DNA of 64,000 bases from Streptomyces cinnabarinus (GTDB lineage: Bacteria; Actinomycetota; Actinomycetes; Streptomycetales; Streptomycetaceae). Both the position numbers and the translations under genes were made by a program. Positions 29,587-38,007 of this stretch are shown here, piece by piece (position 1 is the first letter of the stretch; each line of letters begins with the position of its first letter). Below the pieces are notes generated by a model. The model saw only the letters and a program-made list of their open reading frames with translations, ran no database searches and had not been told where the DNA came from. The DNA is taken from contig NZ_CP114413.1 of the NCBI RefSeq assembly GCF_027270315.1, forward strand, positions 372,001 through 436,000. Reading direction: 5' to 3'.

Positions 29587-30951
29587 GTGACACGACCCAG
29601 GATCCTGGTGGTGGGCGCAGGCTTCGCCGGAGTGGGGTGCGTTCGCCGGCTGGAGCGCAGGCTCGCCGTCGACGAGGCCGACGTCACCCTGGTGACACCG
29701 TTCGCCTACCAGCTCTATCTGCCGCTGCTGCCCCAGGTCGCCTCCGGCGTGCTGACGCCCCAGTCGATCGCGCTGTCCCTGCGCCGCAGCAGCAAGTACC
29801 GCACCCGGATCATCCCGGGCGGCGCCATCGGCGTGGACCTCGCCGCCAAGGTGTGCGTCATCCGCACGATCACCGACGAGATCGTCAACGAGCGGTACGA
29901 CTACATCGTGCTGGCCCCCGGCAGCATCACCCGCACCTTCGACATCCCGGGTCTGACGGACCACGCGTTCGGCATGAAGACCCTCGCCGAGGCCGCGTAC
30001 ATCCGTGATCACGTCATCTCGCAGCTCGATCTGGCCGACGCCAGCCACGATCCGGACGAGCGGGCGGCGCGGCTCCAGTTCGTGGTGGTCGGCGGCGGCT
30101 ACGCGGGCACCGAGACCGCGGCCTGTCTCCAGCAGCTCACCCACAACGCGGTCAAGCGGTACCCGCGGCTCGACCCGGCACTGATCAAGTGGCATCTGAT
30201 CGACATCGCGCCGAAGTTGATGCCGGAGCTCGGCGACAAGCTGGGCTCGGACGCCCAGGAGATCCTGCGCCGGCGCGGCATCGAGATCTCGCTCGGGGTC
30301 TCCATCGCCAAGGCGGGCCCCGAGGAGGTCACCTTCACCGACGGCCGGGTCATCCCGACCCGCACGCTGATCTGGACCGCGGGGGTCGTCGCCAGCCCGC
30401 TCATCGGCACGCTCGGCGAGAAGACGGTGCGCGGACGGCTGACGGTGACACCCGAGCTGAGCCTGGTGGGACAGGACGGGGTGTTCGCGCTCGGCGACGC
30501 GGCGGCCGTGCCCGACCTGGCCAAGCCGGACGAGGACGCCATCTGCCCGCCCACCGCCCAGCACGCGATGCGGCAGGCCAAGGTGGCCGCCGACAACCTC
30601 ATCGCCACCCTCAGGAACCAGCCGCTGCGCCCGTACGAGCACAAGGACCTCGGGCTCGTCGTCGACCTCGGCGGCACGGACGCGGTGTCCAAGCCGCTCG
30701 GCGTGGAACTGAAGGGGCTGCCCGCCCAGTTCGTGGCCCGCGGCTACCACTGGTCGGCGCTGCGCACCAATGTCGCCAAGGTGCGGGTGCTGACGAACTG
30801 GACGCTCAACGCCATCGCGGGCGACGACTTCGTGCGCACCGGCTTCCAGGCCCGTAAGCCCGCCCGGCTGAAGGACTTCGAGTACACGGACGCCTATCTG
30901 ACCCCGGAGCAACTGCAGGAGCACGTGACGGGCGCGGAGGGTCGGGGATAG
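29587..30951 (+). CDS. NAD(P)/FAD-dependent oxidoreductase, type II NADH dehydrogenase-like
   Basis: The 454-residue flavoprotein has two Rossmann folds: PRILVVGAGFAGVGCVRRLERRL for FAD and LQFVVVGGGYAGTETAACLQQL for NAD(P)H. A third FAD motif is GVFALGDAAAVPD, and CPPTAQHAMRQA is typical of NDH-2. These enzymes pass electrons from NADH to quinones at the membrane surface without pumping protons. The GTG at 29587 is preferred because AAGGG lies 9 bases upstream; ATG at 29578 is almost on top of that site. It ends close to the FUSC gene. Its place after the glg genes may reflect redox balancing in stress, which is conjecture. Confidence 0.86.
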   Translation: MTRPRILVVGAGFAGVGCVRRLERRLAVDEADVTLVTPFAYQLYLPLLPQVASGVLTPQSIALSLRRSSKYRTRIIPGGAIGVDLAAKVCVIRTITDEIVNERYDYIVLAPGSITRTFDIPGLTDHAFGMKTLAEAAYIRDHVISQLDLADASHDPDERAARLQFVVVGGGYAGTETAACLQQLTHNAVKRYPRLDPALIKWHLIDIAPKLMPELGDKLGSDAQEILRRRGIEISLGVSIAKAGPEEVTFTDGRVIPTRTLIWTAGVVASPLIGTLGEKTVRGRLTVTPELSLVGQDGVFALGDAAAVPDLAKPDEDAICPPTAQHAMRQAKVAADNLIATLRNQPLRPYEHKDLGLVVDLGGTDAVSKPLGVELKGLPAQFVARGYHWSALRTNVAKVRVLTNWTLNAIAGDDFVRTGFQARKPARLKDFEYTDAYLTPEQLQEHVTGAEGRG

Positions 30952-31037
30952 GCACCAGCACGGGGTGGGCGCGGCTGCGGGACCGGGTCGCGGCCTCCGA
31001 TCCGGGTCTGCTGCGGCTGGCCGCGGGGCTGCGGACG

Positions 31038-33188
31038 GTGGGCGCGATCGCGCTCACGCTGGTCGTGCTCGCCCTGGCCGGGGCCGATGTGCCGCATCTG
31101 GTCGCCGGGGCCATGGCTGCGATGGTCTCCACCTTCGCGGTACGGGAGAAGGAGCGCGGCCCGCAGGCCGTCACGCTCGCGCTGGGGCTGCCGGTCGCGC
31201 TCGCCTCGGTCGGCCTCGCCGCCCTGCTGCACTCCCATGTGGTCGCCGGTGACCTGTTCTTCGTCGCGCTGATCTTCGGTGCCGTCTACGGGCGCCGGTT
31301 CGGTGACCGCGGGACCGCGCTCGGGATGATCGGCTTCCAGCTGTACTTCGTGTCCCTGTTCGTCGGCGCCACGGTCTCCGATCTGCCGGAGCTGTACGGC
31401 GCGGTCACGACGGCGGTGGTGTGCAGTGCCGTGGTGCGGTTCGCGCTCGTGCCGGAGACCCCGGCCGGGACCCTGGAGCGGCTGCGCGGGGCGTTCCGGG
31501 CCCGGTTCGCGCAGCTGGTGTCGGCACAGCTCGAACTGCTCGACGCCGGTCCCGAGGAGGCGGACCGGGCGCTGGAGAACGTACGCGAGGGGACCGCCCG
31601 GCTGCACGAGACGGCGCTGATGATCCAGGGGCGGCTGGAGGAGGGCACGGCCGACGAGGGCACCGCCCGGCTGGTGCAGCGGCGGGTGGCGGACGCCGAG
31701 ATCGCCGCCGAGCGCCTCGGCCTGCTCCTGCTGACCGCGCGCAGCGCGGAGAACACCGACACCCTGACCCTGCATCTGCCGGGCGCGCCCGTGCCGTCCG
31801 CCGGACGGCAGCCGGTGCGGGACACGGCGGTCGAGGCGCTGCGGCGGGATCTGCGGGCGCTGCGCCTGCTGGTCCGGTATCCGCGCGGCACCGGCCTCGC
31901 CCAGGTGCGCAACCGGCTGCTGTCCTACCGGGAGGAGGAGAACCTGCCCAATGCCGCCCCGGCCGTGCAGGACGTCTTCCGCGGGGTCGGCGAGGCCGCG
32001 CGAGCGGTCCTGGGGCTCAGGATCGCGCTCGACGGGCCGCAGGACGAGTCGGACGACACCCCGGCCACGGCCCGTTCCCGGGAGGAGCTGGATGCCGAGG
32101 ACGTCGCGATCGACGCCGCGGAGAACGCCGAGCGGGAGGAGCCGACGGGGCTGCGGCGGCCGACCACCCGGGCCGCCGTGCAGGTCGCCGTAGGGTCGTC
32201 GCTGGCCATGGTCGGCGGTGAGCTGCTGTCCAGTCACCGCTGGTACTGGGCGGTGCTGACCTGCTGGATCGTGTTCCTGAACACCTCCTCCACGGGCGAG
32301 ATCCTGGTGAAGGGCTACCGCAGGCTGCTGGGCACGGTGTTCGGGGTGGTGGCGGGCATCCTGCTCGCGGGGCTGGTCGGGCAGCACACCTGGACGGCGT
32401 TCGCGCTGGTGCTGCTGTTCGTGTTCGCGATGTTCTACACCGCGCCGCTGTCGTACACGCTGATGTCGTTCTTCGTCACGGCCGCGCTGGGCCTGCTCTA
32501 CACCCTGCTGCACACCTACAGCCTGTCGGTGCTGGTGCTGCGGATCGCCGAGACGGCGCTGGGGGCGGCGTGCGGGGTGTTCGCGGCGGCCGTGGTGCTG
32601 CCGGTGGCCACCGACCGGCGGACCAACGAACTGCTGGAGACCGTGCTGGACCGGCTCGGCGAGGTCACCGGGGCGGCCGTGGACCAGCTCAGCGGCGGCC
32701 CTCCGGTCGAGCTGCTGGACCAGGCCCGCGAGCTGGACCAAGCGCTGGCCGACTTGCGGGCGGCGGTGCAGCCGCTGACCCATCCGGTGACTCCGCTGCG
32801 GACCCGGCGGGACACCGCCCGCTATGTGGTGGCGCTGCTGGAGACGGCGGCCTATCACGCGCGCTCGCTGGCGGCGACCGCCGAGCTGCTGCCCACGCAT
32901 CCCTCGATCGCGGCGGACCCCCGGCTGCGCGGGGCGGGGCGGCGGATCGCGCACAACATCGAGGCCATCGCCGCGCACGTCGCCGACGAGCGGGCCACGC
33001 AGCGGGTCGAGACCGGCCCCAGCATCGCCTCGCTGCTGGAACCCCGGGTCCCGGGCACACCGAGGTACGGCCGGGTCACCGACCGGGTGCTGCGGCACCT
33101 GCAGCGGCTCGACGAGTCGGTGATGGGGCTGGCCCGGCCGCTGGGGGTGCCGGTCGGCAAGGAGCCCGCGCCGGCCGAAGCGTCGTAG
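31038..33188 (+). CDS. FUSC-family membrane protein (aromatic acid exporter-like)
   Basis: The 716-residue protein has two membrane blocks. One is N-terminal (VGAIALTLVVLALAGADVPHLVAGAMAAMVSTFAV, with further helices to about residue 145). The other is near residues 390-520 (AVLTCWIVFLNTSSTGEILVKGYRRLLGTVFGVVAG). Helical cytoplasmic regions come after each. This is the FUSC/YccS layout of putative efflux proteins for aromatic acids. The first in-frame start codon is GTG at 31038, but the frame upstream (about 30957-31037) still encodes a protein-like N-terminus (WARLRDRVAASDPGLLRLAAGLRT) that has no ATG, GTG or TTG, so the annotated start probably removes real residues. Confidence 0.82.
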   Translation: MGAIALTLVVLALAGADVPHLVAGAMAAMVSTFAVREKERGPQAVTLALGLPVALASVGLAALLHSHVVAGDLFFVALIFGAVYGRRFGDRGTALGMIGFQLYFVSLFVGATVSDLPELYGAVTTAVVCSAVVRFALVPETPAGTLERLRGAFRARFAQLVSAQLELLDAGPEEADRALENVREGTARLHETALMIQGRLEEGTADEGTARLVQRRVADAEIAAERLGLLLLTARSAENTDTLTLHLPGAPVPSAGRQPVRDTAVEALRRDLRALRLLVRYPRGTGLAQVRNRLLSYREEENLPNAAPAVQDVFRGVGEAARAVLGLRIALDGPQDESDDTPATARSREELDAEDVAIDAAENAEREEPTGLRRPTTRAAVQVAVGSSLAMVGGELLSSHRWYWAVLTCWIVFLNTSSTGEILVKGYRRLLGTVFGVVAGILLAGLVGQHTWTAFALVLLFVFAMFYTAPLSYTLMSFFVTAALGLLYTLLHTYSLSVLVLRIAETALGAACGVFAAAVVLPVATDRRTNELLETVLDRLGEVTGAAVDQLSGGPPVELLDQARELDQALADLRAAVQPLTHPVTPLRTRRDTARYVVALLETAAYHARSLAATAELLPTHPSIAADPRLRGAGRRIAHNIEAIAAHVADERATQRVETGPSIASLLEPRVPGTPRYGRVTDRVLRHLQRLDESVMGLARPLGVPVGKEPAPAEAS

Positions 33189-33205
33189 ACGGCCCCGCCC
33201 GAGCG

Positions 33206-33631
33206 TCAGAAGTCGCTGGGCAGGCCGCTCGCCTCGGCGATGCCGCGCAGTTCCTCGTCGTCGTGGCGGCGGTCCAGGAGGTAGGACGCGATCTCCCCCA
33301 GGCGGACCGGGTCCGCCGCGGTGGTCGCGTCCGTGACCACCCGGACCGAGCCGGTCGCCCCCAGGTCGATCTCGACGATCTCGTTGTCCAGCCGCCCGGT
33401 GACGGCGGCGGCGATGACCAGCGCGGCCTGGTCGCGCATCTCCTGTGGCAGCCCGTCGTCACTGTCCAGGGCCATCTCGGCGGGCGGCAGGCGCCGCTCG
33501 TCGATCGCACGCAGGACCGGCTCGACCACATCGAGCAGGCGTTGGTAGTCCTCGGTTTCCATCCGCGATCGCAGCAGGCCGAGGTAGAGGTCCACGGGCC
33601 GGCCGTCGGGCGAGAGCTCGTAGTCGTTCAT
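33206..33631 (-). CDS. Conserved hypothetical protein
   Basis: I do not recognise this 141-residue acidic soluble protein. It begins MNDYELSPDGRPVDLYLGLLRSRMETEDYQRLLDVVEPVLRAIDERRLP and ends DDEELRGIAEASGLPSDF. Helices alternate with a short beta segment (NEIVEIDLGATGSVRVVTD). The ATG at 33631 is the natural start; the frame is open further upstream but reads as shadow of the neighbouring gene. It is convergent with the FUSC gene and lies 28 bases downstream of the DUF1206 gene on the same strand, so it may be the last gene of that unit. Confidence 0.7.
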   Translation of the reverse strand: MNDYELSPDGRPVDLYLGLLRSRMETEDYQRLLDVVEPVLRAIDERRLPPAEMALDSDDGLPQEMRDQAALVIAAAVTGRLDNEIVEIDLGATGSVRVVTDATTAADPVRLGEIASYLLDRRHDDEELRGIAEASGLPSDF

Positions 33632-33659
33632 GAGACCCGCGTTCCCCGTAGACGGAATC

Positions 33660-34490
33660 TCAGACGCGTCGCCGGACCGCGAGAACGAAGGAGAACAGAC
33701 CGAACAGCACCAGGCCGAAGGCGACGCAGGCCAGCAGCCATGGGCCGAGCGGTGTGTCGGCGAACGAGCGCAGGGTGTCGTCCATGCCCTTGGCCTTGTC
33801 GGACTCATGGTCGACGGCCGCCTGGACGGCGAAGGCGCCGAGCGCCGCGAAGACCACCCCGCGGGCCACGCCCCCTCCGGCACCGGTCACGTCCGTCAGC
33901 CAACGCTCGGGTGCGGACATCTCCCCGAGCTTGAGCGTCTCGCGGTACTCGCGCCGTATCGCCTGGACACCGATCCACAGTCCGGCGGCGACGATCGCGG
34001 CCCCGCCGAGGCCCACGAGCCATCGTCCGGCGGGCAGATCCATCGCCGAGGCGGTGATGTCGCGGGACTGCTCGTCCCCGGAGCCGCCCCCGCCGCCGCT
34101 CACCGTGAAGCGCAGCACGGAGTACGCCACGAAGCCGTAGAAGAGGCACCTGCCCACGGCGAGTAGGCGCTTGTGGGCCTTGCGGCCGTCGGGGCCGACG
34201 GCTCCGAAGACGGCCTCCGAGAGCCGCCACAGGGCCATGCCGACCAGGCCGATGCCGAGGGCCCACAGCAGGACGGTCCCGAACGGCTGGTCGGAGAGCG
34301 TGGCCAGGGCGCCCTGGCGGTCCGCCTCGGCCCGATGACCGAACGCGATCTGCAGGGCCAGGGCGCCGACCAGCAGATAGATCACTCCTCGTGCGGCCAG
34401 TCCCGCCCGCGCGGCCCCCTCGGTCGCCGACGCGGCGGCCTTCGGCTCGGCCGGGGTACGGCCGGCTCTGGTCGGAATGCTCGGATTCAT
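33660..34490 (-). CDS. DUF1206 family membrane protein
   Basis: The 276-residue protein consists of three homologous two-helix units characteristic of DUF1206: LAARGVIYLLVGALALQIAFG, LFYGFVAYSVLRFTVSGG and VARGVVFAALGAFAVQAAVDH. Each is followed by a second helix (VLLWALGIGLVGMALWRLSEA, WLVGLGGAAIVAAGLWIGVQA, WLLACVAFGLVLFGLFSFVLA). It therefore has six membrane segments. Function is unknown. ATG at 34490 is chosen because GGGAGGTCGAG precedes it and the leader MNPSIPTRAGRTP is short and polar. Confidence 0.85.
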   Translation of the reverse strand: MNPSIPTRAGRTPAEPKAAASATEGAARAGLAARGVIYLLVGALALQIAFGHRAEADRQGALATLSDQPFGTVLLWALGIGLVGMALWRLSEAVFGAVGPDGRKAHKRLLAVGRCLFYGFVAYSVLRFTVSGGGGGSGDEQSRDITASAMDLPAGRWLVGLGGAAIVAAGLWIGVQAIRREYRETLKLGEMSAPERWLTDVTGAGGGVARGVVFAALGAFAVQAAVDHESDKAKGMDDTLRSFADTPLGPWLLACVAFGLVLFGLFSFVLAVRRRV

Positions 34491-34546
34491 CTCGACCTCC
34501 CGGACTCCGAATGCCCCGGTTCCGGCCGGACTCACTCCGCAACCGG

Positions 34547-35383
34547 TCAGCGCCGCCCGCTCCCGCGGCCGAGGAGGTGCAGATACTCCAGGGCGCCCAG
34601 CAGCACCGTGCGGTCGTGCCAGGCGAGCCAGCGGCCGGTCTGCGCGCCGACCTCCTCCAGGGCCTTCAGCTGGGCCGCCGTCATCCCTTCGACGCGGCGG
34701 TCGAAGTGGGCCGAGACCATGCCCACGCACAGGCCGCCGGCGGTGGTCAGCGGCACGCTGTGGCAGGCCCTGCTGCCCGCCGCGAGAATCGCCTCCCGGG
34801 CCGACTCGGTGAAGACCGGGTCGCTCGCCACGTCCCGCACGGTGACCTGGGCGATGTCCCGCGCCGCCTGGGCGCACGAGGTGCCCTCGACACCGACGTG
34901 GGCGAAGAAGTCGACGAAGTCCTCGGTGAGCCCGGCGTGCCGCTCCATGCGCAGTCCGCCCCGGGCGCGGTCCACGAGCTGCACATTGCCCATGGGCGTG
35001 TCGACCACGGCGAGCGTCTGGCTCAGCACGGCCCGCAGGACAGCGCCCGGGCTGCCGGTTCCGGTGTCCCGGGCGGCCGGGAAGGTCAGGGCGGGTTCGG
35101 CGGTGAGGGTGCGGCGGGGAAACCACAGCGGCGCGCGTTCGTCGGGCCGCGGCAGCGTCACCAGCGCCTCGGCCAGCGTGCGCATCCGGACATTGCGGTG
35201 CTGCGAGGCCCGGCGCATCAGCGCGAAGGCGCTGTCGGCGTCTCGCAGGGCGTACCGCTCCTGGACGATGCCCTGAGCCTGGGCGATCAGCGGATGGGTC
35301 AGGGCGCGGGCGCGCAGATCGCGCACCTCGGCCCGCAGCCGCTCCAGTTCGGCGCGATCGTGCTCCCCCTCGGGATCGGTCAT
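34547..35383 (-). CDS. ANTAR-GAF regulator
   Basis: The 278-residue protein has an N-terminal coiled coil (HDRAELERLRAEVRDLRARALTH) and an ANTAR domain (LIAQAQGIVQERYALRDADSAFALMRRASQHRNVRMRTLAEALV). A GAF sensory domain follows (about 120-260: LSQTLAVVDTPMGNVQLVDRARGGLRMERHAGLTEDFVDFF). ANTAR modules bind RNA hairpins to prevent termination; the GAF domain would sense a small ligand or redox state. Having ANTAR before GAF reverses the commoner GAF-ANTAR order. ATG at 35383 with GAGGAG upstream. It is flanked by a GHKL gene upstream and the DUF1206 gene downstream. Confidence 0.85.
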   Translation of the reverse strand: MTDPEGEHDRAELERLRAEVRDLRARALTHPLIAQAQGIVQERYALRDADSAFALMRRASQHRNVRMRTLAEALVTLPRPDERAPLWFPRRTLTAEPALTFPAARDTGTGSPGAVLRAVLSQTLAVVDTPMGNVQLVDRARGGLRMERHAGLTEDFVDFFAHVGVEGTSCAQAARDIAQVTVRDVASDPVFTESAREAILAAGSRACHSVPLTTAGGLCVGMVSAHFDRRVEGMTAAQLKALEEVGAQTGRWLAWHDRTVLLGALEYLHLLGRGSGRR

Positions 35384-35447
35384 GGGACTCCTCAGCTCGG
35401 TGAGAGCCCACCTTCCCCCGGTTGCGCTCGCCACACCTGCGGGCTGC

Positions 35448-35849
35448 TCAGGCGAGCGGCACGACGGCGCTGATGCGTTTTCCGCCCGCGGGCAGCACCG
35501 ACACATGGACATCGCTGGCCAGGCGGCACACGATCGGCCAGCCGTGACCGCCGTAGCGGTGATGCAGCCCGGCCTCGCCGGGCCTGGTGACCACCGGCAG
35601 CCGTTCGCTGCGGTCGCTCACCGAGACGCGGACGCCCGGTTCGACCAGGTCGACGCGGAAGTCGGTGACTCCGCCCCCGTGCAGGATGGCGTTGGTGGTG
35701 AGTTCCGAGGCGACCAGCAGTGCGTCCTGGACGCCTTCGCGGTCGCAGGGCGCGCCGGTGGCGCGGCAGTGTGCGGCGACCGCGTGCGCGACGGCCCGGC
35801 GTGCCTCGGCCGGTGCGCGCACCTGTGGCGTGATGTGCTCCCCGCGCAT
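35448..35849 (-). CDS. GHKL ATP-binding (RsbW-like) protein
   Basis: The 133-residue protein is a single HATPase domain: the N-box region is GVQDALLVASELTTNAILHGGGVTDFRVDLV, followed by VRVSVSDRSERLPVV and the G-box HHRYGGHGWPIVCRLASDVHVS. It resembles the anti-sigma/anti-termination GHKL proteins found in multiple copies in Streptomyces. The start ATG at 35849 is the family N-terminus (MRGEHITPQVRAPAEARRAV). It precedes the ANTAR-GAF gene by 64 bases on the same strand; a GHKL protein and an ANTAR protein together suggest control of transcription elongation, by inference. Confidence 0.8.
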   Translation of the reverse strand: MRGEHITPQVRAPAEARRAVAHAVAAHCRATGAPCDREGVQDALLVASELTTNAILHGGGVTDFRVDLVEPGVRVSVSDRSERLPVVTRPGEAGLHHRYGGHGWPIVCRLASDVHVSVLPAGGKRISAVVPLA

Positions 35850-35995
35850 CGTTCGACTCCGTGATGAAGTAGACGGTTTCGACGTTCCCCGGGCGCCATG
35901 GGGCCTTCCCTTAACTGCTCGCCCCCGATCGGCCGGTCAAACCTCCCCGGCCCGTGCGGCCGCTCGAACCGGCCGTATCTGGGTACGCGGATGCC

Positions 35996-36217
35996 ATGGC
36001 CGATGTCGTGGACTCAGACGAACTGCTCCGGCGCATCCAGCGTGCGCGTACCTGTGCCCAGCAGGAGGAGCAGGCCTGGCGGACCCGGAGTTTCGGACTG
36101 CGGTCGAGCGATCCGGAGGGTGCAAGGGACGCCGCCGTAAGGATGCTCGCCTACGGCGCCGTGCTCCGGGTCCTGGACGAGATCCTGACGCCGGGCGCGC
36201 ATCCCGGCGACGGTTGA
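35996..36217 (+). CDS. Small hypothetical protein
   Basis: The 73-residue, wholly helical protein reads MADVVDSDELLRRIQRARTCAQQEEQAWRTRSFGLRSSDPEGARDAAVRMLAYGAVLRVLDEILTP. There is no signal peptide or motif that I recognise. ATG at 35996 is favoured; an earlier in-frame start at 35954 adds an unlikely Pro/Arg leader. It stands alone on the plus strand, 46 bases before the PLP-enzyme gene, and could be cotranscribed with it. Confidence 0.6.
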   Translation: MADVVDSDELLRRIQRARTCAQQEEQAWRTRSFGLRSSDPEGARDAAVRMLAYGAVLRVLDEILTPGAHPGDG

Positions 36218-36263
36218 GCGGGCGCGCGGATTCGTCCCCGCCCCGTCGGGAACCCGGTGGCAC

Positions 36264-37739
36264 ATGAAGGGTGATCACGAGCGGGCACCGGTGCTGGAGG
36301 CACTGACGGACTACCACCGCCAGGGACGGACGGCGTTCTCGCCGCCCGGGCACAAACAGGCGCGGGGAGCGGACCCGGCGGTCCGGGAGATCCTCGGGGA
36401 CGCGGTGTTCCTCGGGGACGTGCTCGCCTCGGGCGGTCTGGACGACCGGCTCACGCGCGGCCAGGTGCTCCAGCGGGCCGAGCAGCTGATGGCGGAGGCG
36501 GTCCACGCCGACCACACCTTCTTCACCACCTGTGGCTCCTCGCTGTCCGTCAAGGCGGCCATGATGACGGTCGCGGGGCCGCACGAGCCGCTGCTCATCG
36601 GGCGGGACGCCCACAAGTCCGTGGTGTCGGGACTGATCCTGGCCGGGATCGAACCGGTGTGGGTGGAGCCGCGGTGGGACGCCGAGCGGCATCTGGCGCA
36701 TCCGCCGTCCCCGGCCGACTTCGACCGGGCCTTCGCCGAGCACCCCGGAGCCAAGGGGGCCCTGGTCACCAGCCCCACGCCGTACGGCGCCTGCGCGGAC
36801 CTGGCGGCGCTGGCCGACGTCTGTCACCGACGAGGACTGCCGCTGGTCGTGGACGAGGCGTGGGGCGCGCATCTGCCGTTCCATCCGGATCTGCCGTCGT
36901 GGGCGATGGACGCGGGCGCGGACGTCTGTGTGACCAGCATCCACAAGATGGGCAGCGGCCTGGAGCAGGGTTCCGTCTTCCATCTCCAGGGCGACCTTGT
37001 GCCGCCACAGGTGCTCAAGGCGCGCGCGGACCTGCTCGGCAGTACCAGCCCTTCGGTGCTGATCTACGCCGGTCTGGACGGCTGGCGGCGGCAGATGGCG
37101 CTGCACGGCAAGGAACTGATGGGCGGGGCGCTGGAGCGCGCGGCGTGGCTGCGGGAGGCCGTCGAGGGGATCGACGGGATGCATGTGAACGACCGGGACG
37201 ACTTCTGCGGCGCGGGGCTTGCCAGGGATCTCGATCCGCTGATCGTCATGATCGAGGTCGACGGGCTCGGCATGTCCGGGTACCGGGCGGCGGACTGGCT
37301 GCGCCAGTACCGGGCCATCGACGTCCAGCTGTCCGACCATCGCCGGATCGGGGCGCAGATCACGCACGGGGACGACGAGGAGACGACGGGCGAACTGCTC
37401 GCGGCGCTGAAGGATCTGGCGGACGCCGCGCCCGGGCTGCGCCCGGTCCCGGCGGTGGAGGTGCCCTCGCCGGCCGAGTTCCGCCTCGAACAGGCGCAGC
37501 TGCCACGGGACGCGTTCTTCGGGCCCACCGAGGACGTTCCGGCGAGTGCGGCAGCCGGGCGGATCGCAGCCGAGATGATCACGCCGTATCCGCCGGGCAT
37601 CCCGGCCGTCCTGCCCGGGGAGCGGCTCACCGAGCCGGTGCTGCGGTATCTGCTGACCGGCCGGGACGCGGGCATGAATCTGCCGGATCCGAGCGACCCG
37701 TATCTGGAGACGATCCGGGTGACGGCAGTCCCGGAGTGA
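36264..37739 (+). CDS. PLP-dependent enzyme of the Orn/Lys/Arg decarboxylase family
   Basis: The 491-residue protein shows the fold-type I decarboxylase pattern: FSPPGHKQARGADPAVREILGDAVFLGDV at the N-terminus, FFTTCGSSLSVKAAMMTVAGP, RDAHKSVVSGLILAGIEPVWVEP, LPLVVDEAWGAHLPFHPDLPSWAMDAGADVCVTSIHKMGSGLEQGS with the PLP Lys in SIHKMGS, and the C-terminal domain with ITPYPPGIPAVLPGE. The family decarboxylates lysine, arginine or ornithine; which is used here cannot be told. It lacks the N-terminal wing domain of the large acid-inducible decarboxylases. ATG at 36264. The downstream gap contains a candidate RNA and terminator. Confidence 0.87.
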   Translation: MKGDHERAPVLEALTDYHRQGRTAFSPPGHKQARGADPAVREILGDAVFLGDVLASGGLDDRLTRGQVLQRAEQLMAEAVHADHTFFTTCGSSLSVKAAMMTVAGPHEPLLIGRDAHKSVVSGLILAGIEPVWVEPRWDAERHLAHPPSPADFDRAFAEHPGAKGALVTSPTPYGACADLAALADVCHRRGLPLVVDEAWGAHLPFHPDLPSWAMDAGADVCVTSIHKMGSGLEQGSVFHLQGDLVPPQVLKARADLLGSTSPSVLIYAGLDGWRRQMALHGKELMGGALERAAWLREAVEGIDGMHVNDRDDFCGAGLARDLDPLIVMIEVDGLGMSGYRAADWLRQYRAIDVQLSDHRRIGAQITHGDDEETTGELLAALKDLADAAPGLRPVPAVEVPSPAEFRLEQAQLPRDAFFGPTEDVPASAAAGRIAAEMITPYPPGIPAVLPGERLTEPVLRYLLTGRDAGMNLPDPSDPYLETIRVTAVPE

Positions 37740-37800
37740 ATCAGGTCACGTGACCTGGTATGGGTTTCGCGTGGTCGCCATAAATGGTTTACGGTTCATC

Positions 37801-37887
37801 CATACGTGGTCGCGGGGTTGACGCCAACCGTCCCCCGTACCCCGCACACGGCCCTGGCTGGCTTCCCCCGTCCAGCCAGGGCTTTTT
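37801..37887 (+). ncRNA. Candidate structured small RNA with C-rich loops (6C-like)
   Basis: Two adjacent hairpins lie in a 268-base non-coding gap. The first pairs GCGGGG (37812-37817) with CCCCGC (37840-37845) and displays CGTCCCCCGTA; a nested GGTT/AACC pair is also possible. The second pairs GCCCTGGCTGG with CCAGCCAGGGC and displays CTTCCCCCGT, ending in TTTTT. Two hairpins with C-runs in the loops and an intrinsic terminator is the pattern of the actinobacterial 6C RNA family. The loops have five, not six, C in a row. The 5' end is not defined. Assignment is by appearance only. Confidence 0.5.
37851..37887 (+). terminator. Strong intrinsic terminator
   Basis: GCCCTGGCTGG (37851-37861), loop CTTCCCCCGT, CCAGCCAGGGC (37872-37882), then TTTTT (37883-37887). 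An 11-base perfect stem plus a T-run is rare in Streptomyces. It ends either the candidate RNA or the PLP-enzyme transcript. Confidence 0.85.
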
Positions 37888-38007
37888 CATGCCCGCGGAA
37901 ATCTCCACCGGTTCTGTAGTCCGTCGAGGTGCCCTACGCGTCGGCAACGGCTGAAATGGGCGTAGGGAAAGCCCCGGAACCCCGACGCCGGCGAGGAGCC
38001 CCGTGTC

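Noticed and set aside
30894..33098. 734-residue minus-strand frame opposite the FUSC gene
   Set aside because: Very Arg/Gln/His-rich, no motif; the plus strand has clear membrane helices.
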